From positions 1 through 53,890 of the forward strand of contig JAUYEI010000025.1 in assembly GCA_030691385.1 (NCBI GenBank): a DNA stretch of 53,890 nt, in the 5' to 3' direction. The notes under the pieces are model-generated. The model ran no database searches. It saw nothing but the letters and a program-made list of their open reading frames with translations, and was not told where the DNA came from. Made by a program: the position numbers and the translations under genes. Shown here piece by piece: positions 30,735-38,740 of the stretch. Each line of letters opens with the position of its first letter. Positions within the stretch are counted from its first letter, which is position 1. This DNA comes from Azonexus sp. GTDB lineage: Bacteria > Pseudomonadota > Gammaproteobacteria > Burkholderiales > Rhodocyclaceae.

Positions 30735-31934
30735 ATGAACACGACTGAAATTTTCCTGATCGCCATGACGATCATCTTCACCGTACCCTGGCTGATCTGG
30801 CGGCTCGGCAAGACCGACTATTACGCGCCGCTCGTCGTCGTCCAGATCATCACCGGCATCCTGCTCGGGCCGGGCATCCTCGGCAAGGCCTTCCCCGAGT
30901 ACTACCAGTTCGTCTTCAACCCGGCCGTCATCCAGTCGCTCAACGGCATCGCCTGGTGGGCGGTGATGCTCTTCGTCATGATCGCCGGCATCGAGCTTGA
31001 TCTGCGCAAGGCCTGGGCGCATCGGCGCGAGAGCGGCATCACGGCCGGCCTGGCGCTCGGCATGCCGCTGCTCTTCGGCTGCGCGGCCGCGGCGCTCATG
31101 CTGACGGTGGATGGCTGGATGGGCCCGAAAGCGCTGACCTGGCAATTCGTCGTCGGCGTCGGCATGGCCTGTGCCGTGACCGCCCTGCCCATCCTCATTT
31201 TGCTCATGGAAAAGTTGGAGGTACTGCGCCAGCCCATCGGCCAGCGCATCCTGCGCTACGCCAGCCTCGACGACATCGCCATCTGGGGCGTGCTGGCGCT
31301 GATCCTCATGGACTGGGAACGGATCGGCCGCCAGGGCACCTTCCTCATCGCCTTCGTCGTCGCCGCCTGGCTCTTCCACAAGCTCATGGGCCGGCTGGCC
31401 GAACGCGACCGCTGGTATGTCGCGCTGATCTGGCTCGCCGTGGTCTCCTTCGGCGCCGATTGGGCCGGCCTGCACTTCATGGTCGGCGCCTTCCTGGCCG
31501 GGGCAAGCATGGAAGCCGACTGGTTCGATCAGGAAAAAATGGACCTGCTGCGCCACCACGTACTGCTCGTCGTCATGCCCGTCTTCTTCCTGTCCACCGG
31601 CCTGCGCACCAATTGGGATGTCGGCGGCGCCGCCGTCTTCATCGCCGCCGCCGTGTTGCTGCTTGCCTCGGTCAGTGGCAAGCTGATCGGCGTCCGCATC
31701 GCCGGCAAAATTCTCAACTGGGCGCCCGGCGAGGCCAGCATCATCGGCTGGCTGCTGCAGACCAAGGCGTTGATCATGATCATTTTCGCCAACATCCTGC
31801 TCGACAAGCAGATCATTACCAGCGAAACCTTCACCGCCCTGCTCCTCATGGCCGTGGTCAGCACCATGCTGACCGTGCCCATGGTCGCCCCGAAGCTGGC
31901 GCGATTGAAAGAACTGATCCTGCGTTCTGCCTGA
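30735..31934 (+). CDS. Cation:proton antiporter (CPA2 family)
   Basis: A 399-residue inner-membrane protein with about 12 hydrophobic segments. LVVVQIITGILLGPGILG and MIAGIELDL are the usual CPA2 (KefB/NapA-like) blocks. No C-terminal TrkA-N domain is present, so it is the short form. ATG 30735. The cation cannot be assigned. A thioredoxin-like gene follows after 10 bases and may be co-transcribed. Confidence 0.88.
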   Translation: MNTTEIFLIAMTIIFTVPWLIWRLGKTDYYAPLVVVQIITGILLGPGILGKAFPEYYQFVFNPAVIQSLNGIAWWAVMLFVMIAGIELDLRKAWAHRRESGITAGLALGMPLLFGCAAAALMLTVDGWMGPKALTWQFVVGVGMACAVTALPILILLMEKLEVLRQPIGQRILRYASLDDIAIWGVLALILMDWERIGRQGTFLIAFVVAAWLFHKLMGRLAERDRWYVALIWLAVVSFGADWAGLHFMVGAFLAGASMEADWFDQEKMDLLRHHVLLVVMPVFFLSTGLRTNWDVGGAAVFIAAAVLLLASVSGKLIGVRIAGKILNWAPGEASIIGWLLQTKALIMIIFANILLDKQIITSETFTALLLMAVVSTMLTVPMVAPKLARLKELILRSA

Positions 31935-31944
31935 GGAAAAAGCC

Positions 31945-32259
31945 ATGAGCTATCTCGCCAACTACGCCGAAACCGCACCGGACCGGGCCGAAATCGATGC
32001 CCTGCCCGGCTCGCTGCTCATCGAATTCGGCGTCGACTGGTGCCCGCATTGCCAGGGTGCCCAGCCCTTCATCGAGGCCGCCTTGGGCGGCAACGAACTC
32101 CGCCACATCAAGGTCGAGGATGGCCCGGGCCGTCGGCTCGGGCGGACTTTTCGCGTCAAATTATGGCCGACGCTGATCCTCATGCGCGACGGTCAGGAAA
32201 TCGGCCGCGTCGTCCGGCCCACCAGCACTCAGGAAATCAGCCAACTGCTCGCCGGTTGA
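31945..32259 (+). CDS. Thioredoxin-fold protein
   Basis: A 104-residue protein with a thioredoxin active site WCPHC (Cys33, Cys36) and the usual LWPTLILMRDGQE strand with a cis-Pro. No signal peptide is seen, so it is cytoplasmic. ATG 31945 follows GAGGAAAAAGCC. Length and motifs suggest a redox protein; the client is unknown. It is convergent with the gene at 32265, stops 5 bases apart. Confidence 0.85.
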   Translation: MSYLANYAETAPDRAEIDALPGSLLIEFGVDWCPHCQGAQPFIEAALGGNELRHIKVEDGPGRRLGRTFRVKLWPTLILMRDGQEIGRVVRPTSTQEISQLLAG

Positions 32260-32264
32260 ATCGT

Positions 32265-32516
32265 TCAGGCCGGCTGGCGGCGGCGCTGCCAGGCATCCAG
32301 TTCGGCGCGCTCGATGAAGGTTTCCAGCCGGTTGATATTGCCCGGCAACTGCCGGCCCTCCCACTGCTCGGTCGCCCAGCGCTTGACGTTGGCGCGCAGC
32401 TCGCCATGTTCGATGGCGTGGGCCAGTTCGACTTCAACCTCGTGCTCGGCATCCGGCCCGGTGGCCAGGGCCAGCGCCGCGTCGTGCAGGCTCAGGCTGT
32501 CTTTTGGGGGATTCAT
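32265..32516 (-). CDS. Hypothetical protein
   Basis: 83 residues, not recognised. Mostly helical and charged, with no membrane segment or signal. A strong Shine-Dalgarno AAGGAGGAG sits 5 bases before ATG 32516, which decides the start over a longer frame. Its function is unknown. Confidence 0.65.
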   Translation of the reverse strand: MNPPKDSLSLHDAALALATGPDAEHEVEVELAHAIEHGELRANVKRWATEQWEGRQLPGNINRLETFIERAELDAWQRRRQPA

Positions 32517-32569
32517 GGACTCCTCCTTCAAGGTTTCGGCAGCCTCATTCTAGCCCCGGGCAAACGCCA

Positions 32570-32998
32570 TCAGGCGCGTTTCGTGACCTTTTTCGCCGTC
32601 CGGTGGCCGGCCTTGATCTGCGCGATGGCCTCGAGCTGGAAGCGCAACTTGGTGATCGCATCGCGCTCGGCGGGCGCCAGTTCATCGAGCTTGACGTGCT
32701 TGATGAGCACGGCCAGCGCGTCGCCGATGCAGCCGAGCTGCTTGCCGTAGCTGCCGACTTCATCGAGCACTTCCTGCTCGATTTCGGGGTTGCCGCTGCG
32801 CCCGAGGTTGATGTTGAACAGCCCGAGCTGGGTGGTGGTCGGGCCGAATGCCCATGACCACGGCTGCGTGACATCGCCGGACAGCGGCATCTGGAACGAT
32901 TGCCAGGCGGACAAAGGGTTCTGGAAAAAGTCGAGGGGCGCCGGTGTTTTTGACTCGGACGACGTTTTCGACGTAACGCGGGGATAGAAATTCGGCAT
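32570..32998 (-). CDS. Hypothetical protein (possible granule-associated or phasin-like)
   Basis: 142 residues. The N-terminus is Ser/Pro-rich, the middle contains NPLSAWQSF and PWSWAFG, the second half is helical and the C-terminus is basic (TAKKVTKRA). The basic tail after a helical region recalls polyhydroxyalkanoate granule proteins such as PhaM, but I would not name it on that. It starts at ATG 32998. Same strand as its neighbours at 32265 and 33092. Confidence 0.55.
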   Translation of the reverse strand: MPNFYPRVTSKTSSESKTPAPLDFFQNPLSAWQSFQMPLSGDVTQPWSWAFGPTTTQLGLFNINLGRSGNPEIEQEVLDEVGSYGKQLGCIGDALAVLIKHVKLDELAPAERDAITKLRFQLEAIAQIKAGHRTAKKVTKRA

Positions 32999-33091
32999 GG
33001 CGGATTCTCCTGGGCGACGGGTTGAATCCGATCATCCGGCATCGGGCCGGAGCATGCAAGATGAATTATTCGGTGCGCCCGAAGGCTGGTT

Positions 33092-33814
33092 TCAGATCAT
33101 GCCGCCATTGATCGAGATGACCTGCCCGGAGATGTAGGCAGCCCGGTCGGAGGCGAGAAAGGCGACGAGATCGGCCACTTCTTCCGGCTTGCCGGCGCGC
33201 TTCATCGGGACCAGGTTCTTGATCGCCTCGGCATCGAAGGCGCCAGCGATCATGTCGGTGGCGATGATGCCCGGCGCCACGGCATTGACCGTGATGCCGC
33301 GGCTGGCCAGCTCGAGCGCCAGCGACTTGCTGGCCGCGTGCAATGCCCCCTTGGCGGCCGAGTAATTGACCTGGCCGCGGTTGCCGGTGATGCCGGCGAT
33401 CGAGGAAATATTGACGATGCGGCCCCAGCGCGTGCGGATCATCGGCAGGGTCAGCGGCTGGGTGACGTTGAAAAAGCCATTGAGCGAGACGTCGACGACC
33501 GAATGCCACTGCTCGGCGCTCATGCCGGGGAAAACGGCGTCGGCGTGGATACCGGCGTTGTTGACCAGGATCTGGATCGGACCACCTTCGAGCAGGCGTT
33601 CGAGGGTGGCCGCCGTCGCGGCGCGTTCGGTAACATCGAAGGCGACGGCTTCGGCGCTGCCGCCAGCGGCGATGATTTCGGCGACCACGGTTTCGGCCTT
33701 CTCGCGGCTGCGGTTGGCATGGACGATGACGTGATGGCCGTCAGCCGCCAGGCGCTTGCAGATCGCAGCACCGATGCCGCCGCTGCCGCCGGTGACGAGA
33801 GCACGTTTTATCAT
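33092..33814 (-). CDS. 3-oxoacyl-ACP reductase of the aryl polyene locus (ApeQ-like)
   Basis: An SDR-family ketoreductase of 240 residues that would reduce the beta-keto group on the growing chain with NADPH. TGGSGGIG at 8-15 binds the cofactor, NNAG is near 85-88, and the catalytic triad is Ser138, Tyr151 and Lys155 (YSAAK). ATG 33814 begins MIKRALVTGG. The frame extends 10 codons upstream into MITE copy 2, but the conserved beginning is here. GAGGTTTCCAGG from the repeat terminus provides the ribosome-binding site. It is the last gene of the KS-CLF-DH-KR run from 36582. Confidence 0.9.
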   Translation of the reverse strand: MIKRALVTGGSGGIGAAICKRLAADGHHVIVHANRSREKAETVVAEIIAAGGSAEAVAFDVTERAATAATLERLLEGGPIQILVNNAGIHADAVFPGMSAEQWHSVVDVSLNGFFNVTQPLTLPMIRTRWGRIVNISSIAGITGNRGQVNYSAAKGALHAASKSLALELASRGITVNAVAPGIIATDMIAGAFDAEAIKNLVPMKRAGKPEEVADLVAFLASDRAAYISGQVISINGGMI

Positions 33815-34051
33815 CCTGGAAACCTCAATTGACCGCTTGTCCATATCTGACCCTTTGCGAAACTACTGGCTTCCGTGCCTCCGAAGCGACTCAGCCATGG
33901 GGTGACAGCGCTACATGGCCGCTGGCACGCCCGGTCGGGCGCCCGGCTTTGGCGCTCCTTCTTGCAGGCATGAGCCTGCCGCGGCGTCGTTTCGTGCCGG
34001 CCATCCCGCCCCGGCGCACCATCAGCCATGTCCAATTGGGGTTTCAAGGAT
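33813..34051 (-). mobile_element. MITE-like repeat B, copy 2 (full length, 239 bp)
   Basis: Terminal inverted repeats ATCCTGGAAACCTCAATT (33813-33830) and AATTGGGGTTTCAAGGAT (34034-34051) match at 16 of 18 positions. The interior matches copies 1 and 3 in reverse orientation. No transposase is encoded. It lies between the dehydratase and ketoreductase genes, and its left end touches the ketoreductase start codon. Confidence 0.82.
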
Positions 34052-34053
34052 GA

Positions 34054-34092
34054 CATTTCCTTTTTGGCCATTATTTCCGGTTGACCGTGGGA
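34054..34092 (+). repeat. Repeat A, copy 6 (intergenic)
   Basis: CATTTCCTTTTTGGCC followed by TTATTTCCGGTTGACCGTGG. It lies 3 bases beyond the end of MITE copy 2 and 3 bases before the (minus-strand) dehydratase stop codon. Confidence 0.88.
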
Positions 34093-34095
34093 TTC

Positions 34096-34542
34096 TCAGC
34101 CCAGCGCCGCGGCATCGAGCACCACGGCGGCGCGGCCTTCGAGCAGGCAGCGGCCGGCGTGGCTCAGCGAGAACTGGTAGAGGATGTTGTTGCTGTCGCC
34201 CGACAGGCGCTCGGCTTGCACGTCCAGTTCGCCCGGCAGGTCGTCGAGACGTGCGACATGCAGGCTGACGCTGCGCACGCTGGTCAGGTAGCCCTGACGC
34301 GGTTTGGCATCGTCGCCAGCGATCAGCGCGCCGTGGATGGCCATGGCCTGGGCGGCGTATTCAATGCCGTTGGCGGCCCCCAGCCGGCCTTCGGCGCGCA
34401 ATGGATTGGCCGGGTCGGTGTGGCTGGTGGCGCGGCAGGCGATGGCCGTGTCGGACCAATCCTTCACCGCATCGAGCAGGCACATGCTGCCTTGATGCGG
34501 GATGTGGGCGGCGATCCAGGCGCGGTCTAGTGGTGTGCCCAT
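34096..34542 (-). CDS. 3-hydroxyacyl-ACP dehydratase of the aryl polyene locus (ApeP-like)
   Basis: A 148-residue hotdog-fold enzyme that would remove water from the 3-hydroxyacyl chain to form the double bonds. IPHQGSMCLLD at 14-24 resembles the catalytic-His block of this dehydratase family (His16), and IEYAAQAMAIHG at 60-71 gives the central helix with Glu61. The open frame runs upstream through a C-rich hairpin repeat, but ATG 34542 (MGTPLDRAW) is the real start. Two dehydratases in one locus fit the ApeI/ApeP pair. Confidence 0.82.
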   Translation of the reverse strand: MGTPLDRAWIAAHIPHQGSMCLLDAVKDWSDTAIACRATSHTDPANPLRAEGRLGAANGIEYAAQAMAIHGALIAGDDAKPRQGYLTSVRSVSLHVARLDDLPGELDVQAERLSGDSNNILYQFSLSHAGRCLLEGRAAVVLDAAALG

Positions 34543-34555
34543 GCGCAGAATAAAA

Positions 34556-34591
34556 CCCCCTCCCCTTGAAGGGGAGGGTTGGGGTGGGGAT
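34556..34591. repeat. C/G-rich hairpin repeat between two pigment genes
   Basis: CCCTCCCC TTGA-type hairpin (arms CCCTCCCCTT / AAGGGGAGGG) followed by TTGGGGTGGGG. This is a sequence scattered through many proteobacterial genomes; when translated it gives the well-known PPQPSPSRGGG artefact. It fills the 52-base gap between the CLF-like and dehydratase genes. Confidence 0.75.
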
Positions 34592-34594
34592 CGG

Positions 34595-35395
34595 TCAGCA
34601 ACATTCGATATCGATCGATAGTTGCATCGGCGGCAAGTAGTCGAGACAGATTTTCCCACCTTCACAACGCGCTAGTTTTTGCAGCAGCGGCAGCGCCCGC
34701 AGGGCCGGAATCGACACGCGCAGGGCTTCCAGTGCGGCGTCGGTCAGCGGCTCGGCGGCCGTGGTGTCCGGCCTGAACGTAATCGATGCGAGCGAGCGCT
34801 CACTGCGCTCAGGTGTCAGCAACAGTGCAACACCCGCCACGTCGGGTACCGGGCGTTTGGCAAACAGCGGCTCGGGATATTCGCTGTCGTAGGCGATCAG
34901 CAGCGTCGGCTGGCGGTCGAGAACGACCTGACCGAGCGCATCGATCAGGCCGGCGCCGAAGCTCGCGTCGTAGGCGCAGATGACCTGGCAAGGCGCCATC
35001 GCGCCGGTGGCGATGCCCCAGTAACCGGCGGCGGCGTTATGGACTGAATTGTGGAAACGGGTCGGCGAAATCTGGCGATCGTCGGTGGCCAGTTGCTCGC
35101 ACAGGGCGTGGCAGTTGTGACCGTCGGCGCCCGAGGCGGAAAAGACGGTGGCCAGCGTCGCAACATCGGCGCCGGCATGGGCGGCGGCTTCGAGGCCGAT
35201 GGCCAGGGTCAGCTTGACGACCCGACTGGCCCGCCGGCGCTCGGCCGGGGGCAGGATGCTCGGTGCCGGCAGGACGGACGGCGCGTTTTCGTAGGCTTGC
35301 TCGCCGCGCAAAACGGCGCGGGCGGTCGGCCAGTCGGGCAGGCCGGGGGCGAGGAAACCGATGCCTTCGATCCAGGCAGTCAGCGGGCGGCTCAT
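34595..35395 (-). CDS. Ketosynthase-like chain length factor (no active-site Cys)
   Basis: A 266-residue truncated beta-ketoacyl synthase-like protein, as found in aryl polyene loci where it pairs with a full ketosynthase. The position of the catalytic cysteine reads YDASFGAGL, with no Cys, so it cannot condense on its own. TRFHNSVHNAAAGYW is a typical stretch of this short family. ATG 35395 overlaps the preceding ketosynthase stop by 4 bases, which argues for translational coupling and a 1:1 partner. A longer frame adds 9 residues and is less likely. Confidence 0.85.
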   Translation of the reverse strand: MSRPLTAWIEGIGFLAPGLPDWPTARAVLRGEQAYENAPSVLPAPSILPPAERRRASRVVKLTLAIGLEAAAHAGADVATLATVFSASGADGHNCHALCEQLATDDRQISPTRFHNSVHNAAAGYWGIATGAMAPCQVICAYDASFGAGLIDALGQVVLDRQPTLLIAYDSEYPEPLFAKRPVPDVAGVALLLTPERSERSLASITFRPDTTAAEPLTDAALEALRVSIPALRALPLLQKLARCEGGKICLDYLPPMQLSIDIECC

Positions 35396-36582
35396 GGCGC
35401 GACTCCGAGAATCAGGCTGCAATTGCTACCGCCGAAGCCGAAAGAGTTGGTGAGTGCCTGGAGAACCGTGCCGTCACGACTTTTCAACAGGTAATCGACG
35501 GTGATGGCCGGATCGACGTTCTCGGTGCCCGGGCTGCCGGGCATGAAGCCGTCGGTCAGCGTCAGCGCGCAGATGATCGCTTCGACCGCCCCGGCGGCGC
35601 CCAGCGTGTGGCCGGTGGCACCCTTGGTCGAACTGCACGGTACGCGGTTGGCGAACAGTGCGCTGACGGCCTTGCCCTCGGCGGCATCGTTGGCCGGCGT
35701 CGAAGTGCCGTGCAGGTTGATGTAATCGATGTCGCCAGCACTCAGCCCGGCTGAGCGCAGCGCGGCTTCCATGGCCATTCTGGCACCCAGCCCTTCCGGG
35801 TGTGGTGAGGACATGTGATAGGCGTCGCTCGATTCGCCGGTGCCGAGCAGGAGTATCGAGCCGGCGGCCGGTTGGTTGCAGCGTTCGAGCAGCGCGAAAG
35901 CGGCGCCCTCGCCAATCGAAATGCCGTTGCGCGTCGCATCGTACGGGCGGCAGGGTTGGGCCGAGGTCAGTTGCAGCGAGGCGAAGCCATAAAGCGTGGT
36001 CAGGCACAACGTATCGACGCCGCCGACAATGGCCGCGTCGATGCTGCCGAGTTCGAGTTGGCGAGCAGCCGCGGCGAAGACCTTGGCGCTCGACGAGCAG
36101 GCGGTCGAGATGGCCATCGCCATGCCTTCCAGGCCGAAATAATCGCGCGTGAATTCGGCCAGCGAGAAGGAGTTGTGCGTCGTGCGGTAGTGAAAATCGT
36201 CGGGCAGTGCACCGCTTTCCGGATCGCGCCGGCGATAAGCCAGCTCGGTCTGCAAAATGCCGGCCGTGCTGGTGCCGAGAAAAATCCCGACCCGCGTCTT
36301 GCCGTAACGGGCGATGGCCTCGCGCACACGCTCGGCAAAACCGTCGGTTTCCAGCCCCATCTGCGTCAGCCGGTTGTTGCGGCAATCGTAGTCGGCCAGC
36401 GATTTCGGCAGTTTTTGAGCGTCGACCGCAGCCACCTCGCCCATCCAGGTATCGAGCTGCACCGTCTCGAAAGCGCACGGCACCAGCCCGCTCCGCCCGG
36501 AACGCAAAGCCTCGCGCGTGGCATCAAGCCCGCGGCCGAGGCAGGTAGTGGCGGTGTAGGCGGAAAGCAGCAGTGGCGTCAC
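35392..36582 (-). CDS. Beta-ketoacyl-ACP synthase of the aryl polyene locus
   Basis: A 396-residue condensing enzyme (KAS I/II fold). The active-site residues are all present: Cys162 (STACSSS), His291 (HGTSTP), Lys320 and His325 (KGATGHTLGAAG). It is first in the run KS-CLF-DH-KR. It starts at GTG 36582 (MTPLLLSAYT). A 27-base palindrome with a -10-like box lies 23 bases upstream. It could be the elongating KS paired with the CLF-like protein or the priming KS; the coupling with the CLF-like gene favours a shared role. Confidence 0.92.
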   Translation of the reverse strand: MTPLLLSAYTATTCLGRGLDATREALRSGRSGLVPCAFETVQLDTWMGEVAAVDAQKLPKSLADYDCRNNRLTQMGLETDGFAERVREAIARYGKTRVGIFLGTSTAGILQTELAYRRRDPESGALPDDFHYRTTHNSFSLAEFTRDYFGLEGMAMAISTACSSSAKVFAAAARQLELGSIDAAIVGGVDTLCLTTLYGFASLQLTSAQPCRPYDATRNGISIGEGAAFALLERCNQPAAGSILLLGTGESSDAYHMSSPHPEGLGARMAMEAALRSAGLSAGDIDYINLHGTSTPANDAAEGKAVSALFANRVPCSSTKGATGHTLGAAGAVEAIICALTLTDGFMPGSPGTENVDPAITVDYLLKSRDGTVLQALTNSFGFGGSNCSLILGVAP

Positions 36583-36604
36583 GATGGGGCTCGAAATGGG
36601 GTGT

Positions 36605-36631
36605 CCGGATTCTATCAGAGGGAGAATCCGG
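36605..36631 (-). promoter_or_regulatory. Palindrome overlapping a putative promoter of the KS-CLF-DH-KR operon
   Basis: The perfect arms CCGGATTCT and AGAATCCGG are 9 bases apart. On the minus strand an extended -10 (TGATAGAAT) lies within it, 23-31 bases before the KS start. This is the layout of an operator; the regulator is unknown. Confidence 0.5.
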
Positions 36632-36709
36632 CATTCAGGAAGAGAAAACCTTGGTCCGACCTACGCTAAACGGCGGCCATTGCGGTGGTGCGTCGGGGAA
36701 AGTCGTTTT

Positions 36710-36832
36710 ATCCTTGAAACCTCAGCCGCGTAGCGCTGTCAGCCAAGGGGTGAATGGCATCGAAGGCATGGGAGCCCGTATTCACGCGGCAGACCAGACA
36801 TGGATGAGCGGTCAACTGAGGTTTCAAGGTTA
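36710..36832 (+). mobile_element. MITE-like repeat B, copy 3 (internally deleted)
   Basis: Termini CCTTGAAACCTCAG (36712-36725) and CTGAGGTTTCAAGG (36816-36829) are a perfect 14-base inverted repeat. The interior matches copy 1, but about 100 bases present in copy 2 near the left end are missing. No gene inside. Confidence 0.82.
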
Positions 36833-36853
36833 ATGAGCGGTTGGATTCAACTG

Positions 36854-37162
36854 CTACTGCGCTGCCATCTCCGGTGCCCGGCTAACCTTCGGGGCCGGGC
36901 GCTGTTCCGCCGCCCACAGATCGTAATCCATCTGCATTCCCAGCCAGAGCCGGGCGTTGCCGCCACGGTCGGTGCCTAGCCAGGCTTCGATGCGCCGGGC
37001 CATTTCGGGGGAAATGGCGGCGTGGCCGTTGAGTACCCGCGAGAGGGCGGTTCGCGTGACGCCGAGTTGCCTCGCCGCGTCGGTGACGGAGAGGTTCAGG
37101 GCGGGAAGGATGTCTTCCTTGAGGGTTTCGCCGGGGTGCGGCGGGTTGAACATGCGTGCCAT
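36854..37162 (-). CDS. higA: HigA-type antitoxin
   Basis: A 102-residue helix-turn-helix protein of the HigA/VapI family: PPHPGETLKEDILPALNLSVTDAARQLGVTRTALSRVLNG, HTH at about 26-46. It should neutralise HigB and repress their shared promoter. It lies 8 bases downstream of the toxin gene, the toxin-first order typical of higBA. A short C-terminal tail (APKVSRAPEMAAQ) is extra. Confidence 0.92.
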   Translation of the reverse strand: MARMFNPPHPGETLKEDILPALNLSVTDAARQLGVTRTALSRVLNGHAAISPEMARRIEAWLGTDRGGNARLWLGMQMDYDLWAAEQRPAPKVSRAPEMAAQ

Positions 37163-37170
37163 GAGCGCTC

Positions 37171-37449
37171 CTAGTGGTAGTCCTGATAGTCGACCAGGAT
37201 GGCGTCCTCACCATCGAAACTGAAGGTCAGGCGCCAGTTGCCATTGATCCAGACCGACCAGTGCCCGGCGAGGTCGTGCGCCAGTGCATGCAGTTTCCAG
37301 CCCGGTACATTCATGTCTTCCGGTCGCTTGGCGCGGTCCAGGTGCTTGAGCTGGCGGGCAATCTTTGCTGCCTGATGCGGTTGGATGCCGGCCTTGGACC
37401 CGGTCGTGAAAAAGGCTTCAATGCCGCAGTGGCGGAAGGTCTTGATCAT
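37171..37449 (-). CDS. higB: HigB-type toxin (RelE-like mRNA interferase)
   Basis: A 92-residue RelE-fold toxin expected to cut ribosome-bound mRNA. It begins MIKTFRHCGIEAFF and contains LHALAHDLAGHWSVWINGNWRLTFSF and VDYQDYH, the usual pattern of the HigB family. ATG 37449. It is transcribed away from the DUF1615 gene together with higA. The pair interrupts the pigment locus between its two halves. Confidence 0.92.
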   Translation of the reverse strand: MIKTFRHCGIEAFFTTGSKAGIQPHQAAKIARQLKHLDRAKRPEDMNVPGWKLHALAHDLAGHWSVWINGNWRLTFSFDGEDAILVDYQDYH

Positions 37450-37490
37450 GTGTGTAGCCTAGCTTAACGCTTGATGCCTTTCAAGCGGTT
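37450..37490 (-). promoter_or_regulatory. higBA promoter with palindromic operator
   Basis: CGCTTGA (37468-37474) and TCAAGCG (37481-37487) form a perfect inverted repeat. On the minus strand TTGAAA and TAGGCT with a 17-base spacer make a plausible promoter overlapping it, just before the higB start. HigA binding here is the expected autoregulation. Confidence 0.6.
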
Positions 37491-37505
37491 TTTCGGACCG
37501 AAGGG

Positions 37506-37544
37506 AATTTCGATTTTGGCCGTTTTTTCGGGTCGACCGTGGCA
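37506..37544 (+). repeat. Repeat A, copy 7 (intergenic)
   Basis: AATTTCGATTTTGGCC followed by TTTTTTCGGGTCGACCGTGG. It lies between the higB promoter and the DUF1615 stop codon (4 bases beyond it). Confidence 0.88.
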
Positions 37545-37548
37545 ATGC

Positions 37549-38736
37549 CTACTTGCCACTGCTCCGCGTCAGACAGGTCTTGTAGCGCCCTTCCACGCGT
37601 TTGGCGAACCATTCGGTGGTCAGCTTGCGGGTGATTTTCGGGCTTTTCAGGTCGATTTGCGGAATGGCCTGCCGGGCGACAGGGCGGCCGCTGCGTTCGG
37701 TCAGTTCGAAGACGCGGTTGGAGAGCGGGCTGCGGCCGAAGGCGGCGGTTTTTTCGAGGAGCAGGTCGCGGCGGATTTGCGGGCGACTCATGTCGAGCTT
37801 GCTGGCGATGCCGATGGCCGCTTCCTCGACGCTGCTCGGCACCGAGGCCGGTTTGCCGTCCTCGTAACGCAGCAGGTCGCCGTCCGGGGCCAGCGCCTTG
37901 CCGGTGAGCTTGCCGAGCGCGAGCTGGAAAGCCGCGTTGCGGCTGCTGTAGCGGCCGGCGTTGAAGTCGGCGAAGCGATAGACGATGCTGTCGTAGGGCA
38001 CCTCGTAGTCGAGCAGGATGGCGCTGCCGAAATAGACGCCGCCGCGCCGGGTGAACACTTCGTCACGCAACTTTTTCTCTACCGGATACGGATAGCTGCG
38101 TTCCTTGACGTGCTGCGTGGCGAAATCGATGCTGACCTGCATCGGCCCGCCGGTGCGCACGGGATTGTAGTCGGCGAAGAGCTGGCGGCCGAACGGTAGT
38201 TCGCCGGTCATGTCTTCGAACAGCGCATTGACCTGCTTTTCGGTTTTGAGTGCATCGATGCGCTCGTTGTAGCTCTTGCCGTCCGGGGAATTCTTGCCCA
38301 GCGCGGCATTGACGAGCAGTGCCGGCACGCCGTAGCGGCCGGCCCGGCTCTCGAGTTCGCGGCGGACGATGTTGGGCAGGCCGGGCACGCTCGGGTCGGC
38401 CTGGAAGCTCGACTCCTGTTCGATGACGGCGATGGCGGCGCAATAGGTTTGCGTCGCGTGCGGCACTTCGAGCGTCCTGAACGCCGTGTGCAGGTCGTCG
38501 GCCCAGCCCTGGCGGTCTTTGGCGTAAGCGGGAATGAGGCGGACGATGCGTTTTTTGACCGCGGCTTCGGCCAGCGAGGTCGGCCAGGTGGACGCCGTCT
38601 TGCCATCGGCCCGGCGCGCCATGTCGGGCGGCAGCGCGTTGCCCTCCTCCTCCTCGCCTTCCTCGAACAGCGAGCAGCCGGCCAGCGTGGCAAGCAGTGC
38701 GGCGGCCAGGACGACAAGGCGGGTCGGCTGGCGCAT
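37549..38736 (-). CDS. DUF1615-family lipoprotein
   Basis: A 395-residue predicted lipoprotein: signal peptide with LAGC (Cys21), then an acidic stretch and a soluble domain with AVIEQESSFQADPSVPGLP and RFADFNAGRYSSRNAAFQ. The IEQESSF pattern recalls lytic transglycosylase-like folds, and DUF1615 is the family I recognise, but no function is established. It starts at ATG 38736, 4 bases after the methyltransferase stop, so it is probably in the same operon as the genes to its right. Confidence 0.75.
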   Translation of the reverse strand: MRQPTRLVVLAAALLATLAGCSLFEEGEEEEGNALPPDMARRADGKTASTWPTSLAEAAVKKRIVRLIPAYAKDRQGWADDLHTAFRTLEVPHATQTYCAAIAVIEQESSFQADPSVPGLPNIVRRELESRAGRYGVPALLVNAALGKNSPDGKSYNERIDALKTEKQVNALFEDMTGELPFGRQLFADYNPVRTGGPMQVSIDFATQHVKERSYPYPVEKKLRDEVFTRRGGVYFGSAILLDYEVPYDSIVYRFADFNAGRYSSRNAAFQLALGKLTGKALAPDGDLLRYEDGKPASVPSSVEEAAIGIASKLDMSRPQIRRDLLLEKTAAFGRSPLSNRVFELTERSGRPVARQAIPQIDLKSPKITRKLTTEWFAKRVEGRYKTCLTRSSGK

Positions 38737-38740
38737 TCGA

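Noticed and set aside
36573..36833. Short frame ending in GQLRFQG across MITE copy 3
   Set aside because: It only translates the repeat terminus; the same string appears at other copies.
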